Part shown: in pieces, positions 52,046-63,866 of the stretch
Layout: each line of letters begins with the position of its first letter
How positions within the stretch are numbered: the first letter of the stretch is position 1
Assembly: GCF_003408705.1 (NCBI RefSeq)
Contig: NZ_QAYL01000001.1
Location: 62,001 to 126,000 of the forward strand
From: Mycobacterium uberis
GTDB lineage: Bacteria; Actinomycetota; Actinomycetes; Mycobacteriales; Mycobacteriaceae
Length of the DNA: 64,000 nucleotides
Reading direction: 5' to 3'
The notes under the pieces: generated by a model
Seen by the model: only the letters and a program-made list of their open reading frames with translations
Databases searched by the model: none
Told to the model about the DNA's origin: nothing
Program-made: the position numbers and the translations under genes

Positions 52046-52701
52046 AACATTCACTTCAGCCACCGTGCAGGCAGACCACATCGGCGTCACGCTAGTACCG
52101 GTGCCGCGCCGGCTTAGACAATGCCACTCAATGCCTTATGAGCAGCAGGAGTCGATGCTGATTGGGTAAGCTACCCGATCGGCATTGCAGCCAACAGGTT
52201 AACAGGATTACCGCGTCGATCATACTCGCGATGAAAATTGCAACGATGTTTGCTAACAACGTCCGGCTGATGGCAACATCGTCGATGAGCAAGAAAAAGT
52301 TTGACACCACGACCCAGGCCAGCTCTGCCAAGGGTAACCACGCGATTACTGGCACAATCCGCGTTGCCACTAACATGGATTCGCCGATGCAAGGTTACAC
52401 CCAAAAGAAAACCATCATCGCTAGCTAAGTCAGCGGCATCAACACCACAGTCTCCAAAACAGCGACTCCCGAGAACCAGGGATAAGATTGCCGTAACTGT
52501 ATCCATCCACACCGGCACAATTACAATTACGAGCGTAACGACCAATAATATACGCACAAAGGAACCTATATTTAATTTACACGACATTCACGGCTGGTGG
52601 CAACAGTGCGCGAGTTCCCAGGGCAAAACCGTAACGGGTTGTTAAGTTATGGAACATCAACACACAGATGAAAGAAAAGGCTAGGCAACAATGAAATCGC
52701 C
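52046..52701. other. Decayed stretch with a possible membrane-protein remnant
   Basis: Minus-strand frames at 52376-52128 and 52587-52171 contain hydrophobic runs (FVRILLVVTLVIVIVPVWM; WVVVSNFFLLIDD; TLLANIVAIFIASMIDAVIL) that could be pieces of one dead membrane protein. No family assigned. No intact gene. Confidence 0.4.
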
Positions 52702-54255
52702 CTAGACCGGGATGAGTCCGTGCTTACGTCCCACCCGCCACCACTGCTGCTTGTCACGCAACAGATGTAGCGACTTGCGCAATAACAATCGGGTTTGGTG
52801 AGGTTCGATCACAGCGTCGATGAACCCGCGCTCGGCGGCGATCCACGGGATCGCCATGTTGAGGTTGTAATTATCGACGAAGATCTTGCGAATCGCCTGC
52901 GCGTCCGGCGAATTTGGGTCGGGGAAGCGTTTCATCAAAAGCTGCGCAGCACCGTCAGCACCGATTACGGCGATTCTCGCAGTTGGCCAGGCAAAGTTGA
53001 GGTCGGCGGTCAGTTGCTTGGATCCCATAACCGCATACGCGCCGCCATAGGACTTGCGAACTGTGATAGTCACCTTCGGCACATCGGCTTCCACCACAGC
53101 ATACAGGAACCGGCCGCCGCGCTTGATGATGCCGTTTTTCTCCTGCTCCACCCCAGGCAAGAATCCGGGTGTGTCCACCACGAAAACCAACGGGATATTG
53201 AACGCGTCGCAGAACCGGATGAACCGCGCAGCCTTATCGGAGGCTTCGTTATCAATCGCCCCAGACAGATGCATGGGCTGGTTGGCCACAACGCCAACAG
53301 TACAGCCGTCAACACGCGCATAGCCGGTGATGATGGCCTGTCCAGCTTGTGCGGCGACGTCCAAGAAATCGCCGTCGTCGAAGATCCTTAGCAGAATCTC
53401 GTGCATGTCGTAGGCTGTGTTGTCCGAATCCGGCACGATCGAGTCGAGCTCGAGGTCGTGCGCCGTGATCTCAGGCTCCAACCCGGGGTTCACAATCGGC
53501 GCTTGGTCGAAACAGTTGGGCGGGAGAAACGACAAAAAGGCCCGCACGTAGCTGAATGCAGCCGCCTCGGACTCCACCACCTGGTGGATGTTGCCGTACT
53601 TTGCCTGGGAATCGGCGCCACCCAGCTCGTCCAAGCTGACGTCCTCGCCAGTCACGTCTTTAATGACTTCAGGACCGGTGATGAACATGTAGCCCTGGTT
53701 GCGCACCGCGACTACTAGATCGGTCTGGATCGGCGAATAGACCGCACCGCCAGCACATTTACCCAAAACAACGGAGATCTGCGGCACAATTCCACTCAGC
53801 AGCTCGTGCCGACGACCCAATTCAGCGTACCACGCCAGCGAGGTGACCGCATCCTGGATGCGTGCGCCGCCGGAATCGTTGATGCCAACGATCGGGCATC
53901 CGACCATTGCGCACCACTCCATGAGCCGGGCCACCTTACGGCCGAACATCTCACCAACCGTGCCACCGAACACTGTCTGGTCGTGTGCGAACACTCCGAC
54001 CGACCGGCCGTTGATGAGACCGTACCCGATGACAACACCGTCACCGTAGAGGGCGTTGGGGTCGCTCGGGGTGCGCACCAGTGCGCCGATCTCAAGAAAC
54101 GTACCCGGATCGACCAGCTTGTAGATGCGGGCGCGGGCACTTGGAATGCCCTTCTTGTCGCGCTTAACGACAGCCTTCTCACCTCCGGGCTCTCTGGCTA
54201 AGTCCAGCTTTTCATGTAGCTGGGCCAGGCTCTCGGCTGTGGTCTTCGGAGTCAT
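52702..54255 (-). CDS. accD4: Acyl-CoA carboxylase beta subunit AccD4
   Basis: Carboxyltransferase subunit that helps carboxylate long acyl chains (C24-C26) to the extender unit condensed by Pks13 in mycolic acid synthesis. 517 residues with the two crotonase-like carboxyltransferase halves: [20 protein letters not shown] and [10 protein letters not shown] in the N-terminal half; [19 protein letters not shown] and [14 protein letters not shown] in the C-terminal half, the two GG/GA pairs forming oxyanion holes. ATG overlaps the pks13 stop by four bases. Last gene of fadD32-pks13-accD4. Confidence 0.96.
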   Translation of the reverse strand: MTPKTTAESLAQLHEKLDLAREPGGEKAVVKRDKKGIPSARARIYKLVDPGTFLEIGALVRTPSDPNALYGDGVVIGYGLINGRSVGVFAHDQTVFGGTVGEMFGRKVARLMEWCAMVGCPIVGINDSGGARIQDAVTSLAWYAELGRRHELLSGIVPQISVVLGKCAGGAVYSPIQTDLVVAVRNQGYMFITGPEVIKDVTGEDVSLDELGGADSQAKYGNIHQVVESEAAAFSYVRAFLSFLPPNCFDQAPIVNPGLEPEITAHDLELDSIVPDSDNTAYDMHEILLRIFDDGDFLDVAAQAGQAIITGYARVDGCTVGVVANQPMHLSGAIDNEASDKAARFIRFCDAFNIPLVFVVDTPGFLPGVEQEKNGIIKRGGRFLYAVVEADVPKVTITVRKSYGGAYAVMGSKQLTADLNFAWPTARIAVIGADGAAQLLMKRFPDPNSPDAQAIRKIFVDNYNLNMAIPWIAAERGFIDAVIEPHQTRLLLRKSLHLLRDKQQWWRVGRKHGLIPV

Positions 54256-57200
54256 TTGGGAGCCTTCTGCTCAGCCTCAATCTTGTTCAATGCCTGGCTC
54301 ATATGTTCGCCCACCTTGGCAATGATAGGCTCGTCGATAGCCTGGATGTGCTCGCCACCGATCGGCACCACCTCAAGATCGGAAACATACTCACCCCAGC
54401 CGCCATCCGGTTTACGGACGGCGTACCGCGGCTCGAACATGATCGCGTCGTCATGGTAGCGATCGGCCATGTACAGGGTGACATGTCCGTCATAAGACTG
54501 GATCTGGGCTGTGTCGATCGCCCGGTTGTCCAGGTACGAGGTACGTTGGTGCTCGATGATCCCGGCCGGAATCCGCACACCGCTTCGGCTGATGGCGTCC
54601 AGCACAAACCGGACCTGGCCCTCGTCGTCGAGCTCCTCCAGCTGTTCGTAAGGGATCGCCGGAACGGTGACGTTGAAGGTCTTTTCGGCAAACCGCGCGT
54701 AGCGGTCCCAGCGCTTACGGATCTCCTCCTTGGTTTGCGGGATCTCCTCGCCGGCACGCACCGCATCGATCAGCCCCACCCACGCGACGTCCTTACCAGC
54801 GCGTTTCAGCCCGATCGCACAAGCATAAGCCAGCACGCCACCCAGAGACCAACCGGCCAGAATGTAAGGCCCGTCACCCTGCATCTCAATCAGCTTCGGC
54901 ATGTAGGCCGTCGCGCGCTCTTCGATCGAACCTTCAACCCGCTCGAAGCCGTACATCGGGGTATCAGCTGGCAACCGCTTGAGTAGCGGCTCATACACCA
55001 CAGTCGAACCACCGGCCGGATGGAAAACGAACACCGGAATTCGCGATGAGCCCTCCACACTGCCCTCGGCCCGCGGCCGGATAGTGCGGACGAACCCATC
55101 GATCTGCCCGGCTTCCAAGTAGTTGCGCACCTTGTCAGCCAGCACCTCAATGTTCTCCGACGTCAACACATCCTCGGCGGTGATCAACCCTTCAGCGCGC
55201 TCGGAGAGCCGCTGCGCTATCTTAGTAGCAGTGCCATCGTCCAGCTTGGGTAATATATTGAAAATGCCGCCAGGGGACTTCCCAGTGACGATCGCCCAAG
55301 TAGCGAAAGTAACCCGTTCGGCAGCATCGCGCGGCGGCACGTCAGAGTTGAGCGCCTTGTCGACCGCTTCGGAGTTGAATGTTTCCGCAGCCACAGCCAG
55401 ATCGTCCTGTATCCCGTTATTGGGCGGGCCTAACTGGCCAACGGGGTCGGAGGGCAGCGGAATCGACACCCCGGAGGGGGGTAACTCTTCCGATGTCACG
55501 CCGCTGAACAGCTCCGCCTGCGCCTTGGCGATCTCTTCTGACGTCTGAGTCTTCTGGTACTCGTGTAACTGCTCAACTTCGTCGCGATGCCCGATCGCGT
55601 ATTCGATCAGCTTCTCGACGTTGTAAAGGCTAGCGTCACGCACCGCCGTTAACTGGATCGGCGGCAAATCAAAATCGTACTCCACACGGTTCTTGATCCG
55701 CACCGCCATCAGCGAGTCTAGACCCAGCTCGAGTAGCGGTACCTCCCACGGCAAGTCCTCGGGTTCGTACCCCATCGCCGCCGCCACAATCATGCCCAGT
55801 CGCTGGCCGATGGTCTCACCTGAGTCGGGCGACCACCTATCGATATCGGACGGCAGGTAACGGTTGGTCAGGCTGTCTGACAAAGTTTCTGCATCCGACT
55901 CCTTAGCAGGCACTGCTGCGGACACTTCAGTAGGCGCAATCGTCGCGGCGAGACCAACGGCGGTCGGCAATACCGATTCTTGAACGCCCCAGGACACCAA
56001 CGCGTCGTACACCAGCGTGAAGGATTCGTCGATGCGGGCATGCACCTGAACTGAAGCGCCACCAGGGTGCCGAGCCAACGTCGTCACCAGCCGTGCACCC
56101 TCACCAGGCACCGCGCGCTGCTCGGCAGTAGTCATTTGCGGGTCCGAAAGAATTTGCGCCGCAGCAGCTTTCACCAAATCCGCGAGATCTGTCTTGGTGT
56201 CCTGCGGCGCAAATTCCCAAACGTGCCGACCGTCCGGCAATGCGACATGGTTCCCTGGCATGAGCATTGAGCTATCACCAGAGAAATGGACGTCAAGCCA
56301 ATGTTCCTTGCGCTTGAATCGAGTTGGTGGAATGTCCGCGTAGTCCTCGGATCCCTTGGCACGCGTGAACAGAGTCCAGATGTCCAGGTCGTGACCATAA
56401 ACGTAAAGCTGCGCCATGGTCGAGATCATCGACTCAACTTCGTCAAACTTACGGACCAGCGTCGGGATCAGCTGGGCGTCATGTAAGCCGGCCGCAGCCG
56501 TAGTCAGACCTACCTGCATCAGCGCCACCGGGTTGGGCGCCAACTCCAGGAACGTGGTGTGGCCGCTGTCGACGGCGTTACGGATGCCGTGGGTGAAGTA
56601 GACGCTGTGCCGTAGCCCTTTCTTCCAGTAATCGACGTCGTGGATCGGGTCGGCGCCAGGCTTGATATAGCTGCCCTCGTGCACCGTCGAGTAGATGCCT
56701 ACCGTCGGACTCATTGGCTTGATGCCCTGCAGCTCCGCGGCAAGTTCACCGAGCAACGGATCCATCTGCTGGGTGTGGCTGGCTCCCTTAGTCTGAAACT
56801 TGCGGGCGAACTTTCCCTCAGCTTCAGCGCGGGCGATGATCGCGTTCACCTGCTCGGGCGGACCTCCGATGACGGTCTGGGTGGGTGCGGCGTAGACGCA
56901 CACCTCAAGATCAGGGAAGTCAGAGAACACCGCCGTGATCTCGTCAGCGGAATATTCGACCAGTGCCATCAACCGGATGTACTCGCCGAACAGCATTGCC
57001 TCGCCCTCGCCCATCAAGTGCGAACGCGAGCAGATTGCGCGGGTAGCGTCGCGCAACAACAGCCCGCCAGCAAAGTAGGCGCAAGCGGCCTCACCCAGCG
57101 ACTGGCCGACCACCGCTGCCGGTTTGGCGCCGTGGTGGCAGAGTAGCTCACCGAGTGCGATCTGGATCGCGAAGATGGTGACCTGAGTGGTTTCAATGTC

Positions 57201-59573
57201 GTAGTCCTTCGAGTCGTCCAAGATCAGCTCGAGCACCGAATAGCCCAACTCTTCCTGGATCAGTGCGTCGACCTTCTCGATCCACTCAGCAAAGACGTCG
57301 TTGCGCAGGTAGAGGCCCTTGCCCATTTTGCGATGCTGCGCACCGAACCCGGCTAGCACCCATACCGGGCCCCTGGGCACCGGACCGTCGACACTGAACA
57401 CGTGCGGCCGCCGCTTACCCTCGACGATCGCTCGCAGACCCTCGATCGCCTCGTCATGGTCATGAGCCAGCACCACCGCGCGGGAACGACCGTGGTTGCG
57501 CCGCGACAGCGATCGACCGATCGACTCCAGCGACGACGCCCGGCCTTGCGGGCTATCCATCCAATCCGCCAGCTCGGCAGCAGCAGCTTTTTTGCGGGAG
57601 GTTAAAAATGCCGACACCACAAGCGGAATCAAGGGTGTCGTGCCTGTCTGCGCCGCAAGCTCTTCCAGGGCGGCTTGCTTGAGCTGCAGTGCCTTTTCGG
57701 TGAGGCCCGGCAGCTCGGATTCGATGTTCTCGGCCCCGGGAGCGTCGGTTATCACCTCGCCGCATTCGTCGAACCGGAGCGCGTGGCCTTCGAACGTTAC
57801 TGTATGTGTCGCGCTCGCTGCGATGAGCTCGGTTTGAAACTCCGGGTGCAGCCCTTCCGTGCCCACGATGTCACGCGGCAACACTTCACGCACCACCAGA
57901 TGTGCATTGACACCTCCAAAGCCAAAGCTGGACACCCCGGCCAGCGCGTAGCCACCGTAGCGTGGCCAGTCGGTCACCGTGTCAATCACCTTCAGCCGCA
58001 TCGCATCGAAATCGATGTACAGACTGGGTCCGGCGAAGTTAATCGACGGCGGCAACTTGTTATGCTGCAAAGCCAACACCACCTTGGCCATGCTGGCCGC
58101 ACCGGCTGCCGACTCCAGATGTCCCACATTGGTTTTCACCGCGCCCAGCAACGCCGGCCGGTTGGGAGGACGCCCCCTACCGACGACGCGGCCCAACGCC
58201 TCAGCCTCGATCGGGTCACCCAAGACAGTGCCGGTGCCGTGTGCTTCGATGTAATCAACCGTGCGTGGATCGATGCCAGCGTCCTTGTAGGCTCGGCGCA
58301 GCACATCGGCCTGCGCGTCCCGGTTGGGTGCGATCAGACCGTTGGACCTGCCATCGTGGTTGACCGCGCTGCCGGCGATCACCGCCAAAATTTGGTCGCC
58401 ATCGCGGCGGGCGTCGTCCACCCGCTTGAGTACCAGCATGCCGCCGCCCTCAGAGCGAACGTATCCATCGGCGTCCGATGAGAAGGACTTGATCCGGCCA
58501 TCAGGAGCTAGCACCGCACCGATCTCGTCGAAACCAAGGGTCACCATCGGAGTGATCAAGGCATTAACACCCCCGGCCACCGCGACATCGGCTTCGCCAT
58601 TCCGCAGCGCCTGCACGCCCTGATGAATTGCTACGAGCGAACTTGAGCACGCGGTATCGATGGTGATTGACGGTCCGCGAAAGTCGTAAAAGTACGACAC
58701 CCGGTTGGCGATGATGGAGCTGCTGGTACCAGTGATCGCATATGGGTGAGCGACCGTCGGGTCTGAGACCGCCAGAAAGCTGTAGTCGTTGGTGGAACTG
58801 CCAATGTATACGCCGACGGCCTCGCCACGTAGACTCGACGCGGGGATGCGGGCATGCTCGAGAGCCTCCCAGGTCAGCTCTAGCGCCATCCGCTGCTGCG
58901 GGTCGATGTTGTCGGCTTCGGTCTTGGCTACCGCGAAGAACTCAGAGTCAAAACCCTTGATGTCCTTCAAATAGCCACCGCGGGTACGGGCGTTGGCGAC
59001 GCGCGCGGCCAGCCGTGGCTCGTCGAGGAATTCGGACCAGCGGCCCTCGGGTAGGTCAGTGATGGCGTCGCGGCCTTCCAGCAGCGCATGCCAGGTTTCC
59101 TTCGGGGAGTTCATGTCACCCGGTAGCCGCGTCGACAAGCCCACAATCGCGATGTCAACGCGCTCTGCAGGGCCTGTGCGCGACCAGTCGAAAGCGTCGG
59201 TTTTGTCGTCTGCCGTTTCTGGCTCGCCCTCGATGATCCGGGTCGCCAACGATTCAATGGTTGGATGTTGGAAAGCGACCGCGACCGATAGCGTCACGCC
59301 GGTCACTTCTTCGATATCGGCCGCCATCGCCACGGCATCCCGCGACGCCAGACCCAATTCCACCATCGGCACGGATTCGTCGATATCGTCAGGCGACTTC
59401 CCGACGGCTTTGCCCACCCAGCTGCGCAACCACTGCCGCATTTCGGGGACCGTTGTTATGCGCTCCTCCTCGCTTCGTTCTGCATCATCGTCGCCGGCAC
59501 GCATATCGGTCTTCTGGGCGGGTAAGTTCTCCTGAAATCCGCCGTTCTCTTGAAACTCAACCGAGTCAGCCAT
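54252..59573 (-). CDS. pks13: Mycolic acid condensing synthase Pks13
   Basis: Performs the final Claisen-type condensation of meromycolic and carboxylated alpha chains. 1773 residues, domain order: ACP1 (Ser77 in ELGLASRDA), ketosynthase (Cys309 in DTACSSS; EAHGTGT and [10 protein letters not shown] histidines), acyltransferase (Ser825 in GQSLGEA), ACP2 (Ser1287 in ELGLDSLMA), and thioesterase (Ser1576 in GWSLGG, with GGEHIQAI near the C-terminus carrying the histidine). Colinear with Rv3800c (1733 residues), with about 22 extra residues at the N-terminus before [11 protein letters not shown], including a QEN duplication. Starts 11 bp after fadD32 ends. Confidence 0.97.
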   Translation of the reverse strand: MADSVEFQENGGFQENLPAQKTDMRAGDDDAERSEEERITTVPEMRQWLRSWVGKAVGKSPDDIDESVPMVELGLASRDAVAMAADIEEVTGVTLSVAVAFQHPTIESLATRIIEGEPETADDKTDAFDWSRTGPAERVDIAIVGLSTRLPGDMNSPKETWHALLEGRDAITDLPEGRWSEFLDEPRLAARVANARTRGGYLKDIKGFDSEFFAVAKTEADNIDPQQRMALELTWEALEHARIPASSLRGEAVGVYIGSSTNDYSFLAVSDPTVAHPYAITGTSSSIIANRVSYFYDFRGPSITIDTACSSSLVAIHQGVQALRNGEADVAVAGGVNALITPMVTLGFDEIGAVLAPDGRIKSFSSDADGYVRSEGGGMLVLKRVDDARRDGDQILAVIAGSAVNHDGRSNGLIAPNRDAQADVLRRAYKDAGIDPRTVDYIEAHGTGTVLGDPIEAEALGRVVGRGRPPNRPALLGAVKTNVGHLESAAGAASMAKVVLALQHNKLPPSINFAGPSLYIDFDAMRLKVIDTVTDWPRYGGYALAGVSSFGFGGVNAHLVVREVLPRDIVGTEGLHPEFQTELIAASATHTVTFEGHALRFDECGEVITDAPGAENIESELPGLTEKALQLKQAALEELAAQTGTTPLIPLVVSAFLTSRKKAAAAELADWMDSPQGRASSLESIGRSLSRRNHGRSRAVVLAHDHDEAIEGLRAIVEGKRRPHVFSVDGPVPRGPVWVLAGFGAQHRKMGKGLYLRNDVFAEWIEKVDALIQEELGYSVLELILDDSKDYDIETTQVTIFAIQIALGELLCHHGAKPAAVVGQSLGEAACAYFAGGLLLRDATRAICSRSHLMGEGEAMLFGEYIRLMALVEYSADEITAVFSDFPDLEVCVYAAPTQTVIGGPPEQVNAIIARAEAEGKFARKFQTKGASHTQQMDPLLGELAAELQGIKPMSPTVGIYSTVHEGSYIKPGADPIHDVDYWKKGLRHSVYFTHGIRNAVDSGHTTFLELAPNPVALMQVGLTTAAAGLHDAQLIPTLVRKFDEVESMISTMAQLYVYGHDLDIWTLFTRAKGSEDYADIPPTRFKRKEHWLDVHFSGDSSMLMPGNHVALPDGRHVWEFAPQDTKTDLADLVKAAAAQILSDPQMTTAEQRAVPGEGARLVTTLARHPGGASVQVHARIDESFTLVYDALVSWGVQESVLPTAVGLAATIAPTEVSAAVPAKESDAETLSDSLTNRYLPSDIDRWSPDSGETIGQRLGMIVAAAMGYEPEDLPWEVPLLELGLDSLMAVRIKNRVEYDFDLPPIQLTAVRDASLYNVEKLIEYAIGHRDEVEQLHEYQKTQTSEEIAKAQAELFSGVTSEELPPSGVSIPLPSDPVGQLGPPNNGIQDDLAVAAETFNSEAVDKALNSDVPPRDAAERVTFATWAIVTGKSPGGIFNILPKLDDGTATKIAQRLSERAEGLITAEDVLTSENIEVLADKVRNYLEAGQIDGFVRTIRPRAEGSVEGSSRIPVFVFHPAGGSTVVYEPLLKRLPADTPMYGFERVEGSIEERATAYMPKLIEMQGDGPYILAGWSLGGVLAYACAIGLKRAGKDVAWVGLIDAVRAGEEIPQTKEEIRKRWDRYARFAEKTFNVTVPAIPYEQLEELDDEGQVRFVLDAISRSGVRIPAGIIEHQRTSYLDNRAIDTAQIQSYDGHVTLYMADRYHDDAIMFEPRYAVRKPDGGWGEYVSDLEVVPIGGEHIQAIDEPIIAKVGEHMSQALNKIEAEQKAPK

Positions 59574-59584
59574 GTGCGCCTTGC

Positions 59585-61474
59585 TCAGGATCCAGCAGCA
59601 AAGACCGCTGGGGAGCCAACGCCGCTGCGCAGACTGCCATCAATGTAGGCGGCGCGACAGGCACGGCGCCCGATCTTGCCGCTAGAGGTGCGGGGAATCG
59701 TTCCAGCCTGTACCAGCAGCACATCACGCACCGTCACCCCGTGCCCCACAGCGATGGCCGCGCGGATGTCGTCAACGATGGGCTGGCAGTCGAGCTTGTA
59801 CGTGCCGGCGGCGCGTTCACCGACGATCACCAGCTGCTCGGAGATGTCCCCGGTGTTAAACTTCACGCCGGCATGCGGGTCGTCGAACACTGTCTGGGGC
59901 AACTGGTTGGCCGGCACTGAGAAGGCGGCCACATAGCCCACCCGCAACGCCTTAGTCGATTCCTGTGCCGTGCACTCCAGGTCCTGCGGGTAATGGTTGC
60001 GTCCGTCGATGATGACGAGGTCCTTGATCCGACCCACAATGTAGAGATGGTCCTTGAAGTAGGTGCCGTAGTCGCCGGTACGCGCCCACAGCGCGTCGCT
60101 GGGGGTTCCCTCGGCACGTGACTCGCTAATCCGCGATTTGAGGATATTTTTAAAAGTCTGGGCAGATTCTTCTCTCTTACCCCAATAACCGGTACCGAGG
60201 TTATTGCCATGTAGCCAAACCTCACCGATCTGCCCGTCCGGTAGTTCGCTGGCCGTGTCGGGATCGACGATAATCGCCCATTCGCTGACCCCGACCTTGC
60301 CCGCGGAGACCTGGGCAACCGCGTTCGATGCACCGGCGGCTACCTCGACGAACCGCTGGTTGTTTAGCTCATCACGGTCCACATGGATCACGGTGGGCGA
60401 CTCGTCCATCGGAGTAGTCGAAACGAACAGGGTCGCCTCGGCCAGCCCGTAGGACGGCTTAACGGCGGTCTGCTTCAAACCGTACGGTGCAAACGCTTCA
60501 AAGAACTTGCGCATCGACGCCGGAGATACCGGTTCGCTGCCGTTGAGGATACCCTTGACATTGCTCAGGTCCAGTGGCGGTTCATCATCTCGGGGCAGTC
60601 CACGTATCGCGGCGTGCTCAAACGCAAAGTTCGGCGCGGCTGAAAAGGTGCCACCGGTGTCTTCGGGCTTACGCGCGAGTTCGCGGATCCAGCGACCGGG
60701 CCTACGCACAAACGCCGCGGGCGTCATAAAAGTGAAGCTGTGGCCAAGCACCGACGCGAGCAGCACAGTAATCAGACCCATGTCGTGGAAGAACGGAAGC
60801 CAACTGACCCCTCGGTCACCTTCCTGTCCTTGTAGAGCATTCAACACCTGCACCACATTGGTGGGCAAGTTCAGATGGGTGATCTGCACGCCGCTTGGAA
60901 TACGGGTGGAACCCGAAGTGTACTGCAGGTAAGCGACAGTTTCCTCGTCAGCCTCGGGGTGCTCCCAGGTGGCGGCTACCTCGGTGGGCACCGCATCTAC
61001 CGCGATGACGCGGAGTCGCTCCTTGGTCGAACGAGTGCGGATGAATTCGCGGACACCTTCGGCGGAGTCAGTGGTAGTCAAGATCGTCGAGGGGGTACAG
61101 TCATCGAGCACCGTGTGCAATCGGCCGACGTGCCCCGGCTCGGCCGGATCGAACAACGGCACCGCAATCCGGCCAGAGTATAGGGCGCCGAAGAAGGAGA
61201 TCAGATAGTCCAGGCTCTGCGGGCACAAGATAGCGACGCGGTCGCCTGGCTGGGTGACTTGCTGCAGACGGGCCCCCACCGCACGGTTGCGAGCACTGAA
61301 TTCCGACCACAGAATATCGCGCGCGACACCAGTGCGTTCAGTGGAGAAGTCCAGGAATCGATAGGCCAGCTTGTCGCCACGAACCTTTGCCCACTTTTCG
61401 ACGTGACGAACCAGGTTGGTATTAGCCGGGAACCTAATCTTTCCATTCACGATGAACGGGTTGTGGTACGCCAT
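59585..61474 (-). CDS. fadD32: Long-chain fatty-acyl-AMP ligase FadD32
   Basis: Activates meromycolic acid as an acyl-adenylate and loads it on ACP1 of Pks13. 629 residues; core motif [14 protein letters not shown] (182-195), [34 protein letters not shown] and SSGKIGRRA at the C-terminus, all features of the FAAL family. The ATG at 61474 (MAYHNPF) has AGGAGAG just upstream; the frame continues 29 codons further, and the upstream start used for M. tuberculosis is replaced by a GTT here, so the shorter form is favoured. The 240 bp before it probably holds the operon promoter. Confidence 0.96.
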   Translation of the reverse strand: MAYHNPFIVNGKIRFPANTNLVRHVEKWAKVRGDKLAYRFLDFSTERTGVARDILWSEFSARNRAVGARLQQVTQPGDRVAILCPQSLDYLISFFGALYSGRIAVPLFDPAEPGHVGRLHTVLDDCTPSTILTTTDSAEGVREFIRTRSTKERLRVIAVDAVPTEVAATWEHPEADEETVAYLQYTSGSTRIPSGVQITHLNLPTNVVQVLNALQGQEGDRGVSWLPFFHDMGLITVLLASVLGHSFTFMTPAAFVRRPGRWIRELARKPEDTGGTFSAAPNFAFEHAAIRGLPRDDEPPLDLSNVKGILNGSEPVSPASMRKFFEAFAPYGLKQTAVKPSYGLAEATLFVSTTPMDESPTVIHVDRDELNNQRFVEVAAGASNAVAQVSAGKVGVSEWAIIVDPDTASELPDGQIGEVWLHGNNLGTGYWGKREESAQTFKNILKSRISESRAEGTPSDALWARTGDYGTYFKDHLYIVGRIKDLVIIDGRNHYPQDLECTAQESTKALRVGYVAAFSVPANQLPQTVFDDPHAGVKFNTGDISEQLVIVGERAAGTYKLDCQPIVDDIRAAIAVGHGVTVRDVLLVQAGTIPRTSSGKIGRRACRAAYIDGSLRSGVGSPAVFAAGS

Positions 61475-61715
61475 GCGACTCTCTCCTGTAACGACACATC
61501 TCTCGGTCGGCTTCACCGACAGTTCCATCTGCGCGCGAACCAGCCTTCGCACGGCGCACATTTAGGCTTGTGCTGACCACTGCTAGTGCTAGCTTCGACT
61601 CGAACGGATCAACCACATGCTCTTAAATTCCTCTTAATGTTAAACGGCGGTGCTCAGCAGACCAAATCACAAGGTTTCGTTGATCGCGCCCACTAGCGGC
61701 CTACTTTAAGCCATG

Positions 61716-62735
61716 TCATCCATGTTTAGGATGCGGCGCATCCTCGATAAGCCGATGCACCCAATCCAATGCCCAAACGGTCGCGGGCAACCCGTCTAGG
61801 TTCCAGAACTGGGAAGTAGCATACATCGCATGGATCCGTTGGCCGGCGGCGCCGGCCAACGTTTTTAACGTGGCCGGTAAGTTAGCAGCGCTAAATGCCT
61901 CCGCAGGAGCAGCACAAACAAGGTCACCGAGAGCACAGATCTCATTGGTCTTGCCGTCTAGCGCGCCAAAACCACCGGGCCGCGCGCCCGTCATAGTCAT
62001 GCCGAGGTTGGATAGAATCGGCACCTCGTGCAAGGTAACCTCGGCGCCCTCGCCCGGCGGATTGGGCCCGATGTCATTGCCCACCCCCGGTTGGCGACGA
62101 CCATCGGCAATCAGCGTTACACCGAGCACCAGGCTATCATCGACGGGTCCGCGGCCGTTGCCAATATCGCTGGCGATGTCGCCAGCGATCACCGCGCCCT
62201 GCGAAAAACCCACCAGTATGTAACTGGTCAACGGGCAGTTTTTATTCACGTTAGTCATCTCTTGAACCAGCGCACGGGTGCCTTCTGCACGACTGTCGTT
62301 ATAGGTCATCTGTTTGTCGCCACTGAGCGGATTGTGGAACTGCGCAGTGTACGGAATCGTGTACCCCTGAACTCGGGAGGCGGGAAACTGCTGGCCGATC
62401 TTCGTAGTCACGTTGCGCAGCAACGCATTCGGAAACTGCACTGGATTAAGTGGATTGTCCTGCGAAGAAGACTCCCAGGTTCCGGGGACAACGATCAACT
62501 GCACGTCGGGGCAGGACGCGTCTTGAGAGGCGGGCTGGTGCTTCCGCGGGTGAGGTGCGGTAGACGGAATAGGCAGCACGCCGGGCGGCACCGCACTAGG
62601 CGGGAGTTTGGTCCTGCGAAGCATGATCGTCACAGTCACAATAACCAGCACCACAACAGCCGCCATCGACAAAGCGGCTGTCCAGGCGAGGAGTCGATGG
62701 TGTTTACGCGGCATGTTGTTGGCCTTCTCGGCCAT
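61716..62735 (-). CDS. Cutinase-like cell-envelope lipase (Rv3802c, Culp6 type)
   Basis: Essential phospholipase/thioesterase of the cutinase-like family, 339 residues. One N-terminal membrane anchor ([20 protein letters not shown], 16-35), a proline-rich linker, then the hydrolase with Ser178 in GFSQG, Asp271 in ICALGDLVC and His302 in RIHAMY as the triad; cysteines C75/C167 and C267/C274 are placed for disulfides. The ATG at 62735 has AGGAGA upstream. It lies between fbpD and fadD32 on the same strand, as in M. tuberculosis. Confidence 0.94.
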   Translation of the reverse strand: MAEKANNMPRKHHRLLAWTAALSMAAVVVLVIVTVTIMLRRTKLPPSAVPPGVLPIPSTAPHPRKHQPASQDASCPDVQLIVVPGTWESSSQDNPLNPVQFPNALLRNVTTKIGQQFPASRVQGYTIPYTAQFHNPLSGDKQMTYNDSRAEGTRALVQEMTNVNKNCPLTSYILVGFSQGAVIAGDIASDIGNGRGPVDDSLVLGVTLIADGRRQPGVGNDIGPNPPGEGAEVTLHEVPILSNLGMTMTGARPGGFGALDGKTNEICALGDLVCAAPAEAFSAANLPATLKTLAGAAGQRIHAMYATSQFWNLDGLPATVWALDWVHRLIEDAPHPKHG

Positions 62736-62957
62736 CGGGGTCTCCTGTTAGCAGAGTCGGTAGGTCGCTCAGAAGGCTCCGGTGCACATACAGCGGACGG
62801 TAGTAACGCACACCGCTACCCACCCGAACGCACCCACGCCGCACGGTGACGCTACGTGCGCTCTACGCTGCACCTCACCTAAACGGTACCGGGCCCCTCG
62901 TCGCACAACATATCCCACACGCTGCGGGCGCCGCTAGACGGCTTGGCTGGCGCCTCC

Positions 62958-63866
62958 CTAGCGAATGGCTCCGACGATATCGCCCGACATAGCAGCCAAC
63001 TGCGGTGCCCACGTCCCCCAGCCATTGTCACCGTCTCCCGGAAAGTCAAAGTGACCGTTGCGTCCACCGACGTTGCGATACTGCTTATAAAATTCCCGGG
63101 AACTGCCCATCGCCGCACCAGCCTGGCCGATCATTGCAGCGTCGTCGCCCCCCGTATTCGTCGGGCTGTAGACCCACACGCGGGTGTTGTTCTCAACCAG
63201 CAGCGCGGCATGCACGTAAGGATCATGCCACTTCCACCGACCCAACTGTGGGGCACCCCACATCCCATTGCCATCGATACCGCCGAATCGCTGCAGACCA
63301 GCCAAGATTGCGCCATTGTAGTTCGTGCTCGACGGGTACACGAACCCGGACAACGCACCAGCAAAGCCGAAGCGGTCAGGGTGGAAAGCGGCCAACGCCA
63401 TCGCGGCATATCCGCCCTGCGAAGCACCGGCGGCCGCGTGGCCGCCGGGCGCCAGGCCCTTGTTGGTGACCAGCCACTCAGGAAGCTCGCTGGACAGAAA
63501 GATATCCCACTGCTTGCTGCCGTCATTCTCCCAGTCGGTGTACATGCTGTAAGCGCCGCCGGCGGGCGCCACTACCGAAATACCCTTGCCGGCCAACGTG
63601 TTCATCGCATTGCCCACAGTCACCCAATTGCTCACATCAGGCGCTGCGTTGAAGGCATCAAGCAAGTACACCGCGTGCGGCCCACCGGCCATGAAAGCGA
63701 CCGGAATACCACGACCCATCGCTGCCGACGGCACCATCAAGGATTCATAACCCGCAGCCTTGACGTTGCCAGTGGTTCCCGCCAGCATTGACACAGCACC
63801 TACCCCCACTGCCAGTGCAACAACACAGAGCACCCGCAGACACAGAACCGATGACAGACCCCGCAT
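62958..63866 (-). CDS. fbpD: Antigen 85-related secreted protein FbpD (MPT51)
   Basis: Secreted alpha/beta-hydrolase-fold protein of 302 residues related to the mycolyltransferases but generally regarded as non-catalytic; MPT51 binds fibronectin. A signal peptide with a hydrophobic core (VLCVVALAVGVGAVSMLAG) and probable cleavage after VKA. The nucleophile-elbow region reads AAGASQGGY, with Ser149, whereas the segment where antigen 85 has its catalytic histidine reads GDNGWG, without one. The ATG at 63866 follows GGAGGT and is favoured; the frame runs 41 codons further upstream. fbpA should follow just outside the window. Confidence 0.94.
   Translation of the reverse strand: MRGLSSVLCLRVLCVVALAVGVGAVSMLAGTTGNVKAAGYESLMVPSAAMGRGIPVAFMAGGPHAVYLLDAFNAAPDVSNWVTVGNAMNTLAGKGISVVAPAGGAYSMYTDWENDGSKQWDIFLSSELPEWLVTNKGLAPGGHAAAGASQGGYAAMALAAFHPDRFGFAGALSGFVYPSSTNYNGAILAGLQRFGGIDGNGMWGAPQLGRWKWHDPYVHAALLVENNTRVWVYSPTNTGGDDAAMIGQAGAAMGSSREFYKQYRNVGGRNGHFDFPGDGDNGWGTWAPQLAAMSGDIVGAIR

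Noticed and set aside
57675..58481. A 268-codon plus-strand frame antisense to pks13
   Set aside because: Low-complexity shadow; pks13 motifs on the minus strand explain the segment.
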